The notes under the pieces: model-generated
What the model was told of the DNA's origin: nothing
Database searches by the model: none
Seen by the model: only the letters and a program-made list of their open reading frames with translations
Translations under genes and position numbers: made by a program
Part shown: positions 8,773 through 16,989 of the stretch, piece after piece
How the letters are laid out: every line of letters starts with the position of its first letter
How positions within the stretch are numbered: position 1 is the stretch's first letter
Assembly: GCA_017306415.1 (NCBI GenBank)
Contig: JAFKIL010000010.1
Location: forward strand, 1 to 51,183
DNA from: Microbacterium sp.
GTDB taxonomy: Bacteria > Actinomycetota > Actinomycetes > Actinomycetales > Microbacteriaceae
Length of the DNA stretch: 51,183 bases
Direction of reading: 5' to 3'

Positions 8773-10667
8773 GCGACACGGTACTTGGTTCTATCGAACC
8801 TCTCGATTGGTTCCCGAAGCAGTTTCAGCCGGGCGATATGGATTCGACCGGAGGCGATCGCCTGCTGGGTCGGACCGAGCTCTCTCCCCTCGAGATTCTG
8901 ATCAGGGAGACCGCGCAGAACAGCTGGGACGCTCGCCTTGATGGTCGGAGACCAACCTACGGCCTCCACCTACGCCGCATCGACTGGAGAATGAGGGCAG
9001 ACCTCGCTCGGCTGCTCCCAGACAATGAACCCGTCGCCGCTGGCGGACTGCCGGACAATCCCTACGTTCTCGAGATCTACGATCGCGGGACGACTGGTCT
9101 GGACGGGCCTGTGACGCTGCGACCCGTTCGAGGCGACGACCCTCGCAACTTTCAGGACCTCATTCTGAAGGTCGGGGTTCCGCGCGATGACGGCAAGGGC
9201 GGAGGCACCTATGGTTTCGGGAAGACCGCGTCCTATGCATTCAGCCGACGCGGCACAGTCGTCTACTGGACGCGATGTTTCAACGAGCGAGGGATCCTCG
9301 AGCATCGACTGATTGTGTCAGCCTTTCGCGATTCCTACGTTGAGGCTGGCGTTCAGTTCACGGGTCGCCATTGGTGGGGTCTACGGGACGGCGACACGAT
9401 CCTTCCCCTCATCGGCGACGCGGCCGAGCTGCTCGGCTCGCGTTTGTTCACCCACCGATATGAGAACGACGAGACTGGCACCTCCATGCTTGTCGTCGAC
9501 CCCGATCTCACCGTCGAGAGCCTGGGGGCAACCGAAGACGAGGAAGACCCTGCTCGCGACCTGGCAACGCAGGCGACGACTTTCGCGGCGAAGGCCCGTT
9601 CGGCGATTCGAGTCCATCTCTGGCCCAAGCTGATCGCCCCTCCGGACACCGATGAGCCGCCGATGGAGCTGGTGCTGGAGGTCGACAATTCGCGCGTGTC
9701 ATTGGTCGATGCGGAGATTGGGACTCTGGCCCTATGGGGCGCGGGATTGAATGCCATACGTGCTCATCGCACGAAGAGCGAGGCATTGATCAAGACTCCG
9801 CAGGGGCTTCCGGTGCACGTCATCCCCATCACTCGATACCAGCGCACCCTCGGCCACCTGGCGATTGTCCAGCGAATCCAGGCCCTTGAGCGAACCGCCG
9901 AACATGACGATCTCGACCCAACCTGGAACCCTGCAATCTCGCGCATCGCGCTCATGCGCGGTCAACCCGAGTTGATCGTGTCGACGGTGGACTGGATCGC
10001 CCAGACACCGTTGGAGGGTCTGGAGTGGCTGGCGGTCTACAAGTCCGCAGACGACTGGGACGCGGTCTACGCCCGGACAGAGCCCCCTGCCCATGACTCG
10101 TGGATCGCGAGCTCAGGCGGTGATGAAGGCCTTGTCGTCAAGGCCACTCGGACCAAGGTGATTGGCGCCATCCGAGAGAGCCTCTACCCAGAGCCGGCAA
10201 TCGTGCAGCCAGCACAAGACCGAGTCCGCACGGGCGCCCTCGCGCGTCGACTCGGCGCACTTCTACCGACTCCGCATGAATCCCGCGCTGACACCGCTAC
10301 CGGACGTCCCGATCGGGGCGGCCGTCGCACCAGAGCTTCTGATCGGGTCCGCCGTGTCGACGCAAGCCCTTCTCGGTTGATTGCGACATACCACGACGGT
10401 CGTCAGCGGCAGAGCGTCGAATTCGTGGTTCAAGGTGGACCGGCGCGATCCTTGGTACGCATCAGCGTGAGCGCCGTCGGCGACGAGGGCGTGCACGAAC
10501 CGCTGGACCCTGACGAGCTCGAGCTGGAATGGATCGGGGCGGATGCAACCGGCCGTTCGACAGCCGTCGCTGAGAATGCTGTGCCAGTTGTCGTGGAATT
10601 CACTGGGGCGGCCCGACGAGCGCTACGCATCGACTTGATTGCGGAGGACTTTGATGGCGACCACTGA
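8769..10667 (+). CDS. MORC/MutL-like GHKL ATPase
   Basis: The 632-residue protein has an N-terminal GHKL ATP-binding fold: motif N LIRETAQNSWDA at about 44-55 (Glu47, Asn51), G1 DRGTTGLDG at 105-113 and a glycine lid GGGTYGFGKT at 144-153. GHKL ATPases of the Hsp90/MutL/MORC type dimerise on ATP and clamp DNA. This form, next to Z1 and DUF4420 proteins, is the prokaryotic relative of eukaryotic MORC described from such loci. About residues 500-540 are Arg-rich and likely disordered. GTG start overlaps the nuclease gene stop (GTGA). The downstream gene starts inside its last codons. Role in restriction (sensor or clamp) is inferred. Confidence 0.85.
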   Translation: MSDTVLGSIEPLDWFPKQFQPGDMDSTGGDRLLGRTELSPLEILIRETAQNSWDARLDGRRPTYGLHLRRIDWRMRADLARLLPDNEPVAAGGLPDNPYVLEIYDRGTTGLDGPVTLRPVRGDDPRNFQDLILKVGVPRDDGKGGGTYGFGKTASYAFSRRGTVVYWTRCFNERGILEHRLIVSAFRDSYVEAGVQFTGRHWWGLRDGDTILPLIGDAAELLGSRLFTHRYENDETGTSMLVVDPDLTVESLGATEDEEDPARDLATQATTFAAKARSAIRVHLWPKLIAPPDTDEPPMELVLEVDNSRVSLVDAEIGTLALWGAGLNAIRAHRTKSEALIKTPQGLPVHVIPITRYQRTLGHLAIVQRIQALERTAEHDDLDPTWNPAISRIALMRGQPELIVSTVDWIAQTPLEGLEWLAVYKSADDWDAVYARTEPPAHDSWIASSGGDEGLVVKATRTKVIGAIRESLYPEPAIVQPAQDRVRTGALARRLGALLPTPHESRADTATGRPDRGGRRTRASDRVRRVDASPSRLIATYHDGRQRQSVEFVVQGGPARSLVRISVSAVGDEGVHEPLDPDELELEWIGADATGRSTAVAENAVPVVVEFTGAARRALRIDLIAEDFDGDH

Positions 10668-11556
10668 GTCACGCCCATACCGCACACCCGCCGCAACGTC
10701 AGTGCAAGCGCGGCTGGAGTTCGTGGACCCTGCCTTTGGCGACGAAGACATCGCCAACGTATGGAGCCCAGGCGACGATATTGCGCTTCGCGGCACGGCA
10801 ATCCTCTCCGATCAGTTCTGGATAGAGACCGGAATCGACAAGGGCGAGGATGTACGTCTGGTCGCTGTGGCGACGTGTGCTCCCGCGCGGATCAGGTGGC
10901 GCGCGGACTCGCGCTTCGAGGTCAGCGACGAAGGCTGGACGGCCTTCGTAGATCTGACGGCGACCGGGAGCGACCTCGCAGTGTCGCTGAGCGCAGACCT
11001 GTGGGTAGTGGGACCGGGTCGAACCGGCAGCCCGGATCCAGCGAACGCTGTACACGAGAGCGCCAAGCTATGGCAGCTCGCGACCCCGTTGACTCTGAGT
11101 CTGGAACGTGACGACGCGGACTTCCCGACTTCGGCGCTGTCGTTCTCACAGACCGGGCGCCGAGCCGTTCCGTGGGCCGTGGAGACAGTTCCCGACGCGG
11201 AACCTCACTGGAGCATCAGTTCGTCAATACGTCTGTTCGTCAACACGGACATGGAAGCGTGTCATCCGATCGTCGAGGGCACGGCGGCAGCGAGCACGTA
11301 CGCAGCGATTGAGACCGACGTTCATATGTCGGTGCTCCGACTTCTCGGCAGTTGGCGGAACGTCGTCGATGGCGCCGCATTGACCGCCTTTGCTGAAGAA
11401 GACTTTCGTTGTTTAGCCGCTCTCGGACTCGGTATCACCACCTCGCTGGGGCTCACGATCGACGAGGGATGCCGCCTAGCAATGGAGGACCCGCTGGCTT
11501 TGACGAATCGCTCCCGCGAGGCCCTCAACTTTCTCGAAGAGCAGGGTTCGCGGTGA
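10654..11556 (+). CDS. Uncharacterised protein of the MORC/Z1 restriction locus
   Basis: A 300-residue acidic, soluble protein with no signal peptide, membrane segment or motif I recognise. The N-terminal 200 residues are rich in beta-strand-like alternation; the last 80 are helical. ATG at 10654 has GCGGAGG 6 nt upstream and overlaps the GHKL gene by 14 nt, so it belongs to the operon. It could be a specificity or adaptor subunit, but nothing in the sequence proves it. I am sure it is a gene and unsure of any function. Confidence 0.75.
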   Translation: MATTESRPYRTPAATSVQARLEFVDPAFGDEDIANVWSPGDDIALRGTAILSDQFWIETGIDKGEDVRLVAVATCAPARIRWRADSRFEVSDEGWTAFVDLTATGSDLAVSLSADLWVVGPGRTGSPDPANAVHESAKLWQLATPLTLSLERDDADFPTSALSFSQTGRRAVPWAVETVPDAEPHWSISSSIRLFVNTDMEACHPIVEGTAAASTYAAIETDVHMSVLRLLGSWRNVVDGAALTAFAEEDFRCLAALGLGITTSLGLTIDEGCRLAMEDPLALTNRSREALNFLEEQGSR

Positions 11557-12284
11557 GCTACATCTATCCCCGGCTGTCACGCACGGACGTCGGAAGCGAA
11601 ATCAGTCGGCTCGAAAGGACGATTCAGTCCGGAGGGATTGCGCGCCCATTTCAAGATGGCGCGCACCATCCCGCAGCGACATTCCCCGGAGACGGAATCC
11701 CAGTTCCTGTCTCTCATCTGAGAGACCTACACGACGCCATTGGGAAGGCCGTCGCCCCCGACACATCCCATCGAAGAAGCGATCGAGACCGCGCCTTCGA
11801 CAGAGCCGTGGGCAATGCGCTCGCAGCATGGTTCGCGCAGGAAGATCGCCAGCAAGCGTCGCATCCCGACGTCTGGCCATATCTCACGCTGGTCGTGCTT
11901 CCCGACTTCGCAGTTCAGCGGTTCGGGCCCGACTCGCACGGGGAGCTCCCAGCCGATCGGTACAGAGCCGGACGACGCAATGTCTTTCAGCGTCTCTACC
12001 TTCGATCATGGATACTGGGAGACCTGCTTAACGATCCAGACTTGCCCCTCTATGAAGATGAGCTCGTCGGTCTGATTGACCGAAATCTCTCGTCGGATCA
12101 TCGCCTCGCCCGCCTCGTAAGCGAGCAGATAATGTCGCTGAGTCGCGCGTCAAACCGCCGTGACGTCGTGAGAACAGCATTCAAGTCACTTCAGTTCGAA
12201 TTGCGAGTCACCGATCTGTCGGCGATGGGAGCCGAGGAGCTTCGCGCTCTGCTAGCCAGTCTGTTTGCTGTGCACGTGTCCTGA
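11553..12284 (+). CDS. Uncharacterised protein of the MORC/Z1 restriction locus (possibly DUF6339-like)
   Basis: A 243-residue soluble protein starting GTG-SYIYPRLSR. The GTG overlaps the previous stop as GTGA, marking tight coupling. The sequence is mostly helical with LVVLPDFAVQRF and a conserved-looking RRNVFQRLYLRSWILGDLL stretch near the middle. I recall a DUF6339 family of similar length in such loci but cannot confirm the match. No catalytic motif is evident. It is the last gene translationally chained to the methyltransferase/Z1 operon; vsr follows after 36 bp. Confidence 0.7.
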   Translation: MSYIYPRLSRTDVGSEISRLERTIQSGGIARPFQDGAHHPAATFPGDGIPVPVSHLRDLHDAIGKAVAPDTSHRRSDRDRAFDRAVGNALAAWFAQEDRQQASHPDVWPYLTLVVLPDFAVQRFGPDSHGELPADRYRAGRRNVFQRLYLRSWILGDLLNDPDLPLYEDELVGLIDRNLSSDHRLARLVSEQIMSLSRASNRRDVVRTAFKSLQFELRVTDLSAMGAEELRALLASLFAVHVS

Positions 12285-12309
12285 GCCGCACGCGGTGGCT
12301 GGCGCGAGG

Positions 12310-12315
12310 TACTCT
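12310..12315 (+). promoter_or_regulatory. Candidate -10 box for leaderless vsr
   Basis: TACTCT fits the actinobacterial TANNNT -10 pattern and ends 5 nt before the vsr ATG, leaving no room for a ribosome binding site. A separate leaderless transcript for vsr is therefore likely. No clear -35 is seen. Confidence 0.4.
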
Positions 12316-12320
12316 GCGGT

Positions 12321-12752
12321 ATGGCCGAATCCTGGGCCTCAAGCGAAACATCGCGGCGCACAATGCTCGCGAATCGAAGGCGCGACACCAAGCCCGAGTT
12401 GCGTGTCAGAAGGATGCTGCACGCCATGGGCCTGCGATACCGCGTGGACGTTGCGCCCGTCCCGGACCTTCGGTCGAGAGCAGACATCGTCTTCACGCGG
12501 AGACGCATCGCGATCTTCATCGACGGTTGCTTTTGGCATGGCTGCCCTGTGCACGGCACCACACCCAAGGCAAACGCCGACTACTGGATACCGAAGCTCG
12601 CACGCAACGTCGCTCGTGACATCGAGGCATCGGCGAAGTTGACCGAGGCGGGGTGGTGCGTTCGGCGGTATTGGGAGCACGAGTCTCCCGAGCTCGTGGC
12701 TCACTCCATCGTTGACGAGTGGTCGCGTCACGCTCCGGTGAGACGAGCGTGA
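12321..12752 (+). CDS. vsr: Very short patch repair endonuclease Vsr
   Basis: The 143-residue protein has the Vsr signature: KPELRVRRMLHAMGLRYR at 24-41, ADIVF with catalytic Asp55, FIDGCFWHGCP at 66-76 (active-site His73 and zinc Cys), and NVARD around 96-100. Vsr nicks DNA 5' of the T in T:G mismatches formed when 5-methylcytosine deaminates, starting repair. Its presence with a C5 methyltransferase fits this. In MORC/Z1 loci, Vsr-like proteins may also act as restriction nucleases. It follows the operon by 36 bp and may have its own promoter. It ends 13 bp from a convergent gene. Confidence 0.93.
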   Translation: MAESWASSETSRRTMLANRRRDTKPELRVRRMLHAMGLRYRVDVAPVPDLRSRADIVFTRRRIAIFIDGCFWHGCPVHGTTPKANADYWIPKLARNVARDIEASAKLTEAGWCVRRYWEHESPELVAHSIVDEWSRHAPVRRA

Positions 12753-12765
12753 CCGTGATCAGGAA

Positions 12766-13224
12766 TCAATCTGCCGACAGCACGTGATCGCATGACGAAC
12801 AAGTTGGACCGACTGGGCCGTACCTGAAACAGTTCGGGCAGAGCACTTCGTTTGGCGCCGCTGCGAGCCCTCTGCCGGGTACCCGACGTCCGGTACCCCA
12901 TCCGCTCGGCACGTGCTCAGGGCAGAAGAAGCGCCAAGACCCCACGTCTGAGTCGCGTGATTCCTCACGAACCACTGTCAGCTCTGCAGCGGGCCGGTCG
13001 ATCGATCCACGACCACACTCGGAACAGTAGGTCCGTTCAAGATCCGAGACCTCCGTCATCGGAGTTGGATCGTCGTACTCCATTGCACCGAACGATGTCT
13101 GCGCGATCGGTCGCGCCTCGAGTTCGCCGAACTCATTTGCGAGACTGAGCATCGCTCGCCGTGCATCGGTCTCGGTCGCCCGGCGAAGTGCCTTGCCTGT
13201 CGCCTTCTGAATGATGATCTGCAC
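12766..13224 (-). CDS. Zinc-ribbon protein of unknown function
   Basis: The 152-residue protein starts at GTG 13224, with GGAGGAG about 8 nt upstream. The first 60 residues (VQIIIQKATGKALRRAT) look like a small alpha/beta domain. A CSECG plus a later CPEH may bind one zinc, and the C-terminus CPNCF...CSSC forms a classic zinc ribbon. I do not recognise the family. It sits convergent to vsr and between defence genes and integrase, so it is island cargo. It might be a nucleic-acid binding or accessory protein, but this is a guess. Confidence 0.6.
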   Translation of the reverse strand: MQIIIQKATGKALRRATETDARRAMLSLANEFGELEARPIAQTSFGAMEYDDPTPMTEVSDLERTYCSECGRGSIDRPAAELTVVREESRDSDVGSWRFFCPEHVPSGWGTGRRVPGRGLAAAPNEVLCPNCFRYGPVGPTCSSCDHVLSAD

Positions 13225-13695
13225 GAGAGCCTCTCCTCCGCGATGACGCCACGGTTGACAGTGAAGTTGTATCGCACTGCGCGGACATTGGCGCACGCAC
13301 CGAGTTGCGGGATCCGAGGCTTGGACGCCGAGGTCCCCTACTCATTCGAAGATAGTGGTGAAGTCAACGACATTCCGTCCGCCGCTATCGGTCTCCTGTG
13401 CGCCCTCCGCACATGCGCACACCCCAGCGATCGGGCACGGCGCAGTGCTCGTCGTCGAACGGCTGCTAAGCAGAGCGCGCAGCGCGCAGTCTGCAAGGAG
13501 TGAGCGGCGAGAACGGAGCCGCGCTCGATCGCTACCCTCTCAGGGTCGGAGGGAGACGCGCCCTCACTCAGCGCCTATTGGCGACTCGCTCCACCATCTA
13601 TCCACATGTGTTGTTCGCCGCGTTGACGTCGCCCGCTCAGTGTTCGACACTGGCCCGATACTGACCGTCGAGCACGCATGAGCGGAGGGCGCACG
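13225..13695. other. 470-bp gap before the integrase, no gene recognised
   Basis: It must contain the promoters of the zinc-ribbon gene (minus) and integrase (plus). The only clear signal is GGAGGG at 13682-13687, the integrase ribosome binding site. Short frames here have no recognisable protein character. A degenerate gene is possible but not shown. Confidence 0.4.
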
Positions 13696-14826
13696 ATGGG
13701 CCTCATCACCGCCTACGAGACGACCAAGGGTCGCCGCTACCGGGTGCGCTACCGCAAGCGAGATCTCACCGAGGCGCAGAAGCGGGGCTTCACGACGATG
13801 CGCGAGGCGCAGCTCTACCTCTCCACGGTCACGGTGTCGAAGTCGACCGGCGAGTACATCGACCCGGCGTCGTCGCGGGTTCCCGTGCGGATGTTCGCCG
13901 ACAGCTGGCTGCGATCAAAGCAGCCACCCATGTCGAAGCCGTCCTACTACAAGACGCTCGAGCAGGCGTGGAAGAACCACGTCGCTCCGGTGTGGGCCGA
14001 GCGGGAGATCGCGTCGATCCGTCGCTCGGAGGTGCAGGACTGGGTGTCAGAGCTCGCGACGCGAAAATCCCGCACGGTTGTCATCCGCTCGCTCGGTATT
14101 CTCGCCGGCATGCTTGATGTCGCCATCGATGATCGACGGCTCGTGAACAATCCCGCTCGCCGTGTGCGCAACCTTCCGCGACATGGTCCGGGCAAGCGTC
14201 GCGTGTACCTCACACACGACCAGGTCGCGACGCTGGCGGCGTGCTCGGCGTATCCGACACTCGTGCTGACGTTGGCGTACTGCGGCCTGCGCTGGGGCGA
14301 GGCCACGGGTCTGCGCGTGCGGAGCGTGAATCGACTACGCCGCCGTTTCGTGATCGAGGAGAACGCTGTGATGATCTCGTACGAGATCCAAGTCGGCACA
14401 CCCAAGTCGCACGAGAAGCGCTCGGTCCCCTACCCCGAGCGGCTCGCACCGATGGTCGAACAGGCATGCGCCGGCAAGGGGCCCGAAGGGCTGCTGTTCG
14501 GTGATGGGATCAATCACATGCGCAACTCGGGTGAGAAGGGATGGTTCGCCAACGCAGTCCGGCGCGCGCAGGCGGTCGACCCCTCGATCCCGCGTGTCAC
14601 GCCTCACGACCTCCGCCATACGGCCGCTTCTCTGGCGATCAGCTCGGGCGCGAATGTGAAGGCGGTCCAGCGGATGCTCGGCCATGCGTCAGCGGCGATG
14701 ACGCTCGACACCTACGCCGATCTCTTCGACGACGATCTGGATGCCGTCGCAGCGAGACTGAACGACGCCATGCCGCTCATCGCCCTGCCGTCGGGTCCGC
14801 AGACCCGATACGCCCGTCCCCGGTAG
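13696..14826 (+). CDS. Tyrosine-family phage/island integrase
   Basis: The 376-residue protein has an N-terminal arm-binding domain (RGFTTMREAQLYL), a SAM-like core-binding domain and a C-terminal catalytic domain. The catalytic residues are visible: Arg199 in CGLRWGEATGL, His304 and Arg307 in HDLRHTAAS, His330 in MLGHASAAMT and Tyr340 in LDTYADLF. It cuts and rejoins DNA at att sites to insert or excise the island. The start ATG 13696 has GGAGGG 8 nt upstream; an ATG at 13678 has none. It ends 215 bp before the 3' end of tRNA-Arg, the usual arrangement for an integrase beside its tRNA attachment site. It appears intact. Confidence 0.9.
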   Translation: MGLITAYETTKGRRYRVRYRKRDLTEAQKRGFTTMREAQLYLSTVTVSKSTGEYIDPASSRVPVRMFADSWLRSKQPPMSKPSYYKTLEQAWKNHVAPVWAEREIASIRRSEVQDWVSELATRKSRTVVIRSLGILAGMLDVAIDDRRLVNNPARRVRNLPRHGPGKRRVYLTHDQVATLAACSAYPTLVLTLAYCGLRWGEATGLRVRSVNRLRRRFVIEENAVMISYEIQVGTPKSHEKRSVPYPERLAPMVEQACAGKGPEGLLFGDGINHMRNSGEKGWFANAVRRAQAVDPSIPRVTPHDLRHTAASLAISSGANVKAVQRMLGHASAAMTLDTYADLFDDDLDAVAARLNDAMPLIALPSGPQTRYARPR

Positions 14827-14931
14827 CCCGAGAGCAGATTGCTCAACTCTGCGGCGAGCAACTGCACGACCGAACAGGTCGATTTCGGCGTTCTGAGACG
14901 TCCGATGAAGCTATCTGAAGCGCCTCGTTTA

Positions 14932-14984
14932 GCCCTCGAATCTGCCCTCGAGATTTCGAGAATGTGGGCAAAAAGTGTGCAAAA
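14932..14984. repeat. Direct repeats between integrase and tRNA, candidate integrase arm sites
   Basis: GTGGGCAAAA (14964-14973) and GTGTGCAAAA (14975-14984) repeat with an 11-bp period, one helix turn. GCCCTCGA occurs at 14932 and 14944, and CTCGA-N4-TCGAG forms a small inverted repeat around 14947-14960. Clustered short repeats beside an integrase are typical of arm-type binding sites. No binding evidence is available. Confidence 0.4.
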
Positions 14985-15041
14985 GCCGAAAACTAGTTAG
15001 GGTCTCGCGGAGAAAACCCAGATCCACGCAAATAAAGGTTG

Positions 15042-15113
15042 TGCCCCTGGAGGGACTCGAACCCCCAACCGTTTCCTTAGGACGGAACTGCTCTTCCATT
15101 GAGCTACAGAGGC
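15042..15113 (-). tRNA. tRNA-Arg (anticodon CCU)
   Basis: The minus strand folds as a 72-nt tRNA: acceptor GCCTCTG pairing with CAGGGGC (one G-U), a D-arm AGCTC...GAGC, anticodon loop GTCCTAA with anticodon CCU, and T-arm GGGTTCGAGTCCC. CCA is not encoded. It reads the rare codon AGG. The 3' end faces the integrase, so the island probably integrated into this 3' half, restoring the tRNA. A second copy of the 3' segment is not visible elsewhere in the window, so the other att end lies outside. Confidence 0.95.
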
Positions 15114-15195
15114 TGGCACATCCACTCTACCGGCGCACTCCCCCGCCACCGGTACGACGACATCCGCATCCGGCACGAAGAAGCCACCACGAACC

Positions 15196-16929
15196 TCACC
15201 GGAAGATGCGGCGCAGCAGGTTCACGTCGGCGAGGTCGAGCAGCTCGTCGCCGCGGCCCGACATCACGGTGCGCAGCCCCCACAGGGCGAATCCCTTGGC
15301 CTGCGCGGCGGTGATCGCCGGTGGGATCGACAGTTCCTCGCGCGCGACCACGACATCGACGAGCGCAGCCCCCGGCAGGGCGAACGCGGTCCGCAATGCC
15401 TGCTCCAGCTCCCCCGGCTTCTCGACCCGGATGCCGGTGATGCCCATCGAGCTCGCAACGTCGGCGAAGTTCGGGTTCGTGAGGCCGGTGCCGAAATTGA
15501 CGATGCCGGCGGCCTTCATCTCGAGCTCGACGAAGTTCAGGGAGGCGTTGTTGTAGACGACGATCTTCACCGGCAGGTCGTTCTGCGTGATCGAGATCAG
15601 GTCGCCGAGGAGCATCGTCAGTCCCCCGTCGCCCGACAGCGACACGACCTGACGCGTGCGGTCGACGGCCTGCGCGCCGAGCGCCTGCGGCAGCGCGTTC
15701 GCCATCGAGCCGTGCGTGAACGACCCGATCAGGCGCCGCCCGGCCGACATGCCGAGGTACCGCGCCGCCCAGAGCGTCGGCGTGCCGACATCCGCTGTGA
15801 AGATCGCGTCGTCGTCGGTGAGCTCGTCGATCAGCCGCGTGAGGAACTGCGGATGGATGGGCGTCTTGCCGTCATCGTTCGCGAGCTCGTCGAGCTCCTT
15901 CCGCGTCTTCTCGTAGTGCGCCACCGAGCTCTTCAGATGCTTGTCGTCCCGCCCCTCGCGCAGCAACGGGAGGAGCGCGGTCACCGTCTCGCGCACGTCG
16001 CCGACGAGGCCCAGGTCGATCGGCGTGCGGCGCCCGAGCTGCTCGCCGCGCACGTCGACCTGCACGATGGTCGCCTTCGACGGATAGAACTGCCGATACG
16101 GGAAGTCGGTGCCGAGCATCAGCAGCACATCGCACTTCTCCATTGCGCGGTAGCCCGACGCGAAGCCGAGGAGTCCCGTCATCCCCACGTCGTAGGGGTT
16201 GTCGAACCCGATGTGCTCCTTGCCGCGCAGCGCATGCACGATCGGCGCCTGCAGCCGCTCGGCGAGCGCCAGCACCTCCGCGTGCGCCCCCGCGACGCCG
16301 GCCCCGGCGAGGATCGTCACCCGCTTGCCCCCGTCGAGGAGCGCCGCGGCCCGCTGCAGTTCGTCCACGGACGGGATGACGCGCGCCGCCGCCGCCCGGA
16401 TCGGGGCGGACGTACGGCGGTCCGGCGCATCCTGGAAGAACACGTCCCCGGGAACGACCACCACCGCGACGCCGCGCTTCTCGACCGCCGCACGCATCGC
16501 GATCTCGAGCACCCACGGCAGCTGCGCCGCATCGCTCACCAGCTCGACGTAGACGCTGCACTCGCGGAACAGCTCCTGCGGGTGCGTCTCCTGGAAGTAG
16601 CCGCTCCCGATCTCGGCGAGCGGGATGTGGGATGCGATCGCGAGCACGGGCACGCGACTGCGATTCGCGTCGAACAGGCCGTTCATGAAGTGCAGGTTGC
16701 CGGGCCCGCAGCTGCCGGCGACCACGGCGAGCTCGTCGGTCACGGCGGCGTCGGCACTTGCGGCGAACGCGGCCGCCTCCTCGTGGCGCATGTGCATCCA
16801 TTTCAAGGTGCCGTCGCGGCGCAGCGCATCCGTGAACGCGTTCAGCGAATCGCCGGGGAGCCCCCACACCCGCTCGACTCCGGCCGCCTTGAGGGTGTCG
16901 ACGAACAGGTCTGCCACGTTTCGCGTCAT
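15196..16929 (-). CDS. poxB: Pyruvate dehydrogenase (quinone)/pyruvate oxidase, PoxB-like
   Basis: The 577-residue thiamine-diphosphate enzyme has an N-terminal pyrimidine domain with the catalytic Glu region (MRHEEAAAFAASADA), a central FAD/nucleotide domain and a C-terminal ThDP/Mg motif GDGGLTMLLGDLISITQN...VVYNN. Length and order match PoxB, which decarboxylates pyruvate to acetate and CO2 and passes electrons to quinone at the membrane. Acetolactate synthase is less likely because GSCGPGNLHFMNGLFDANRS and the C-terminal extension fit pyruvate oxidases. It is the first backbone gene after the tRNA and 60 bp downstream of a same-strand TetR gene. Confidence 0.88.
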   Translation of the reverse strand: MTRNVADLFVDTLKAAGVERVWGLPGDSLNAFTDALRRDGTLKWMHMRHEEAAAFAASADAAVTDELAVVAGSCGPGNLHFMNGLFDANRSRVPVLAIASHIPLAEIGSGYFQETHPQELFRECSVYVELVSDAAQLPWVLEIAMRAAVEKRGVAVVVVPGDVFFQDAPDRRTSAPIRAAAARVIPSVDELQRAAALLDGGKRVTILAGAGVAGAHAEVLALAERLQAPIVHALRGKEHIGFDNPYDVGMTGLLGFASGYRAMEKCDVLLMLGTDFPYRQFYPSKATIVQVDVRGEQLGRRTPIDLGLVGDVRETVTALLPLLREGRDDKHLKSSVAHYEKTRKELDELANDDGKTPIHPQFLTRLIDELTDDDAIFTADVGTPTLWAARYLGMSAGRRLIGSFTHGSMANALPQALGAQAVDRTRQVVSLSGDGGLTMLLGDLISITQNDLPVKIVVYNNASLNFVELEMKAAGIVNFGTGLTNPNFADVASSMGITGIRVEKPGELEQALRTAFALPGAALVDVVVAREELSIPPAITAAQAKGFALWGLRTVMSGRGDELLDLADVNLLRRIFR

Positions 16930-16989
16930 GCATCCAGGCTAGGGCCGGACCCCGCCGCGGGGGCAGGTCGCGCGCCGCTGGACGGAGGC

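Noticed and set aside
13678-14826. Integrase starting at ATG 13678
   Set aside because: No ribosome binding site precedes it, while GGAGGG stands before ATG 13696.
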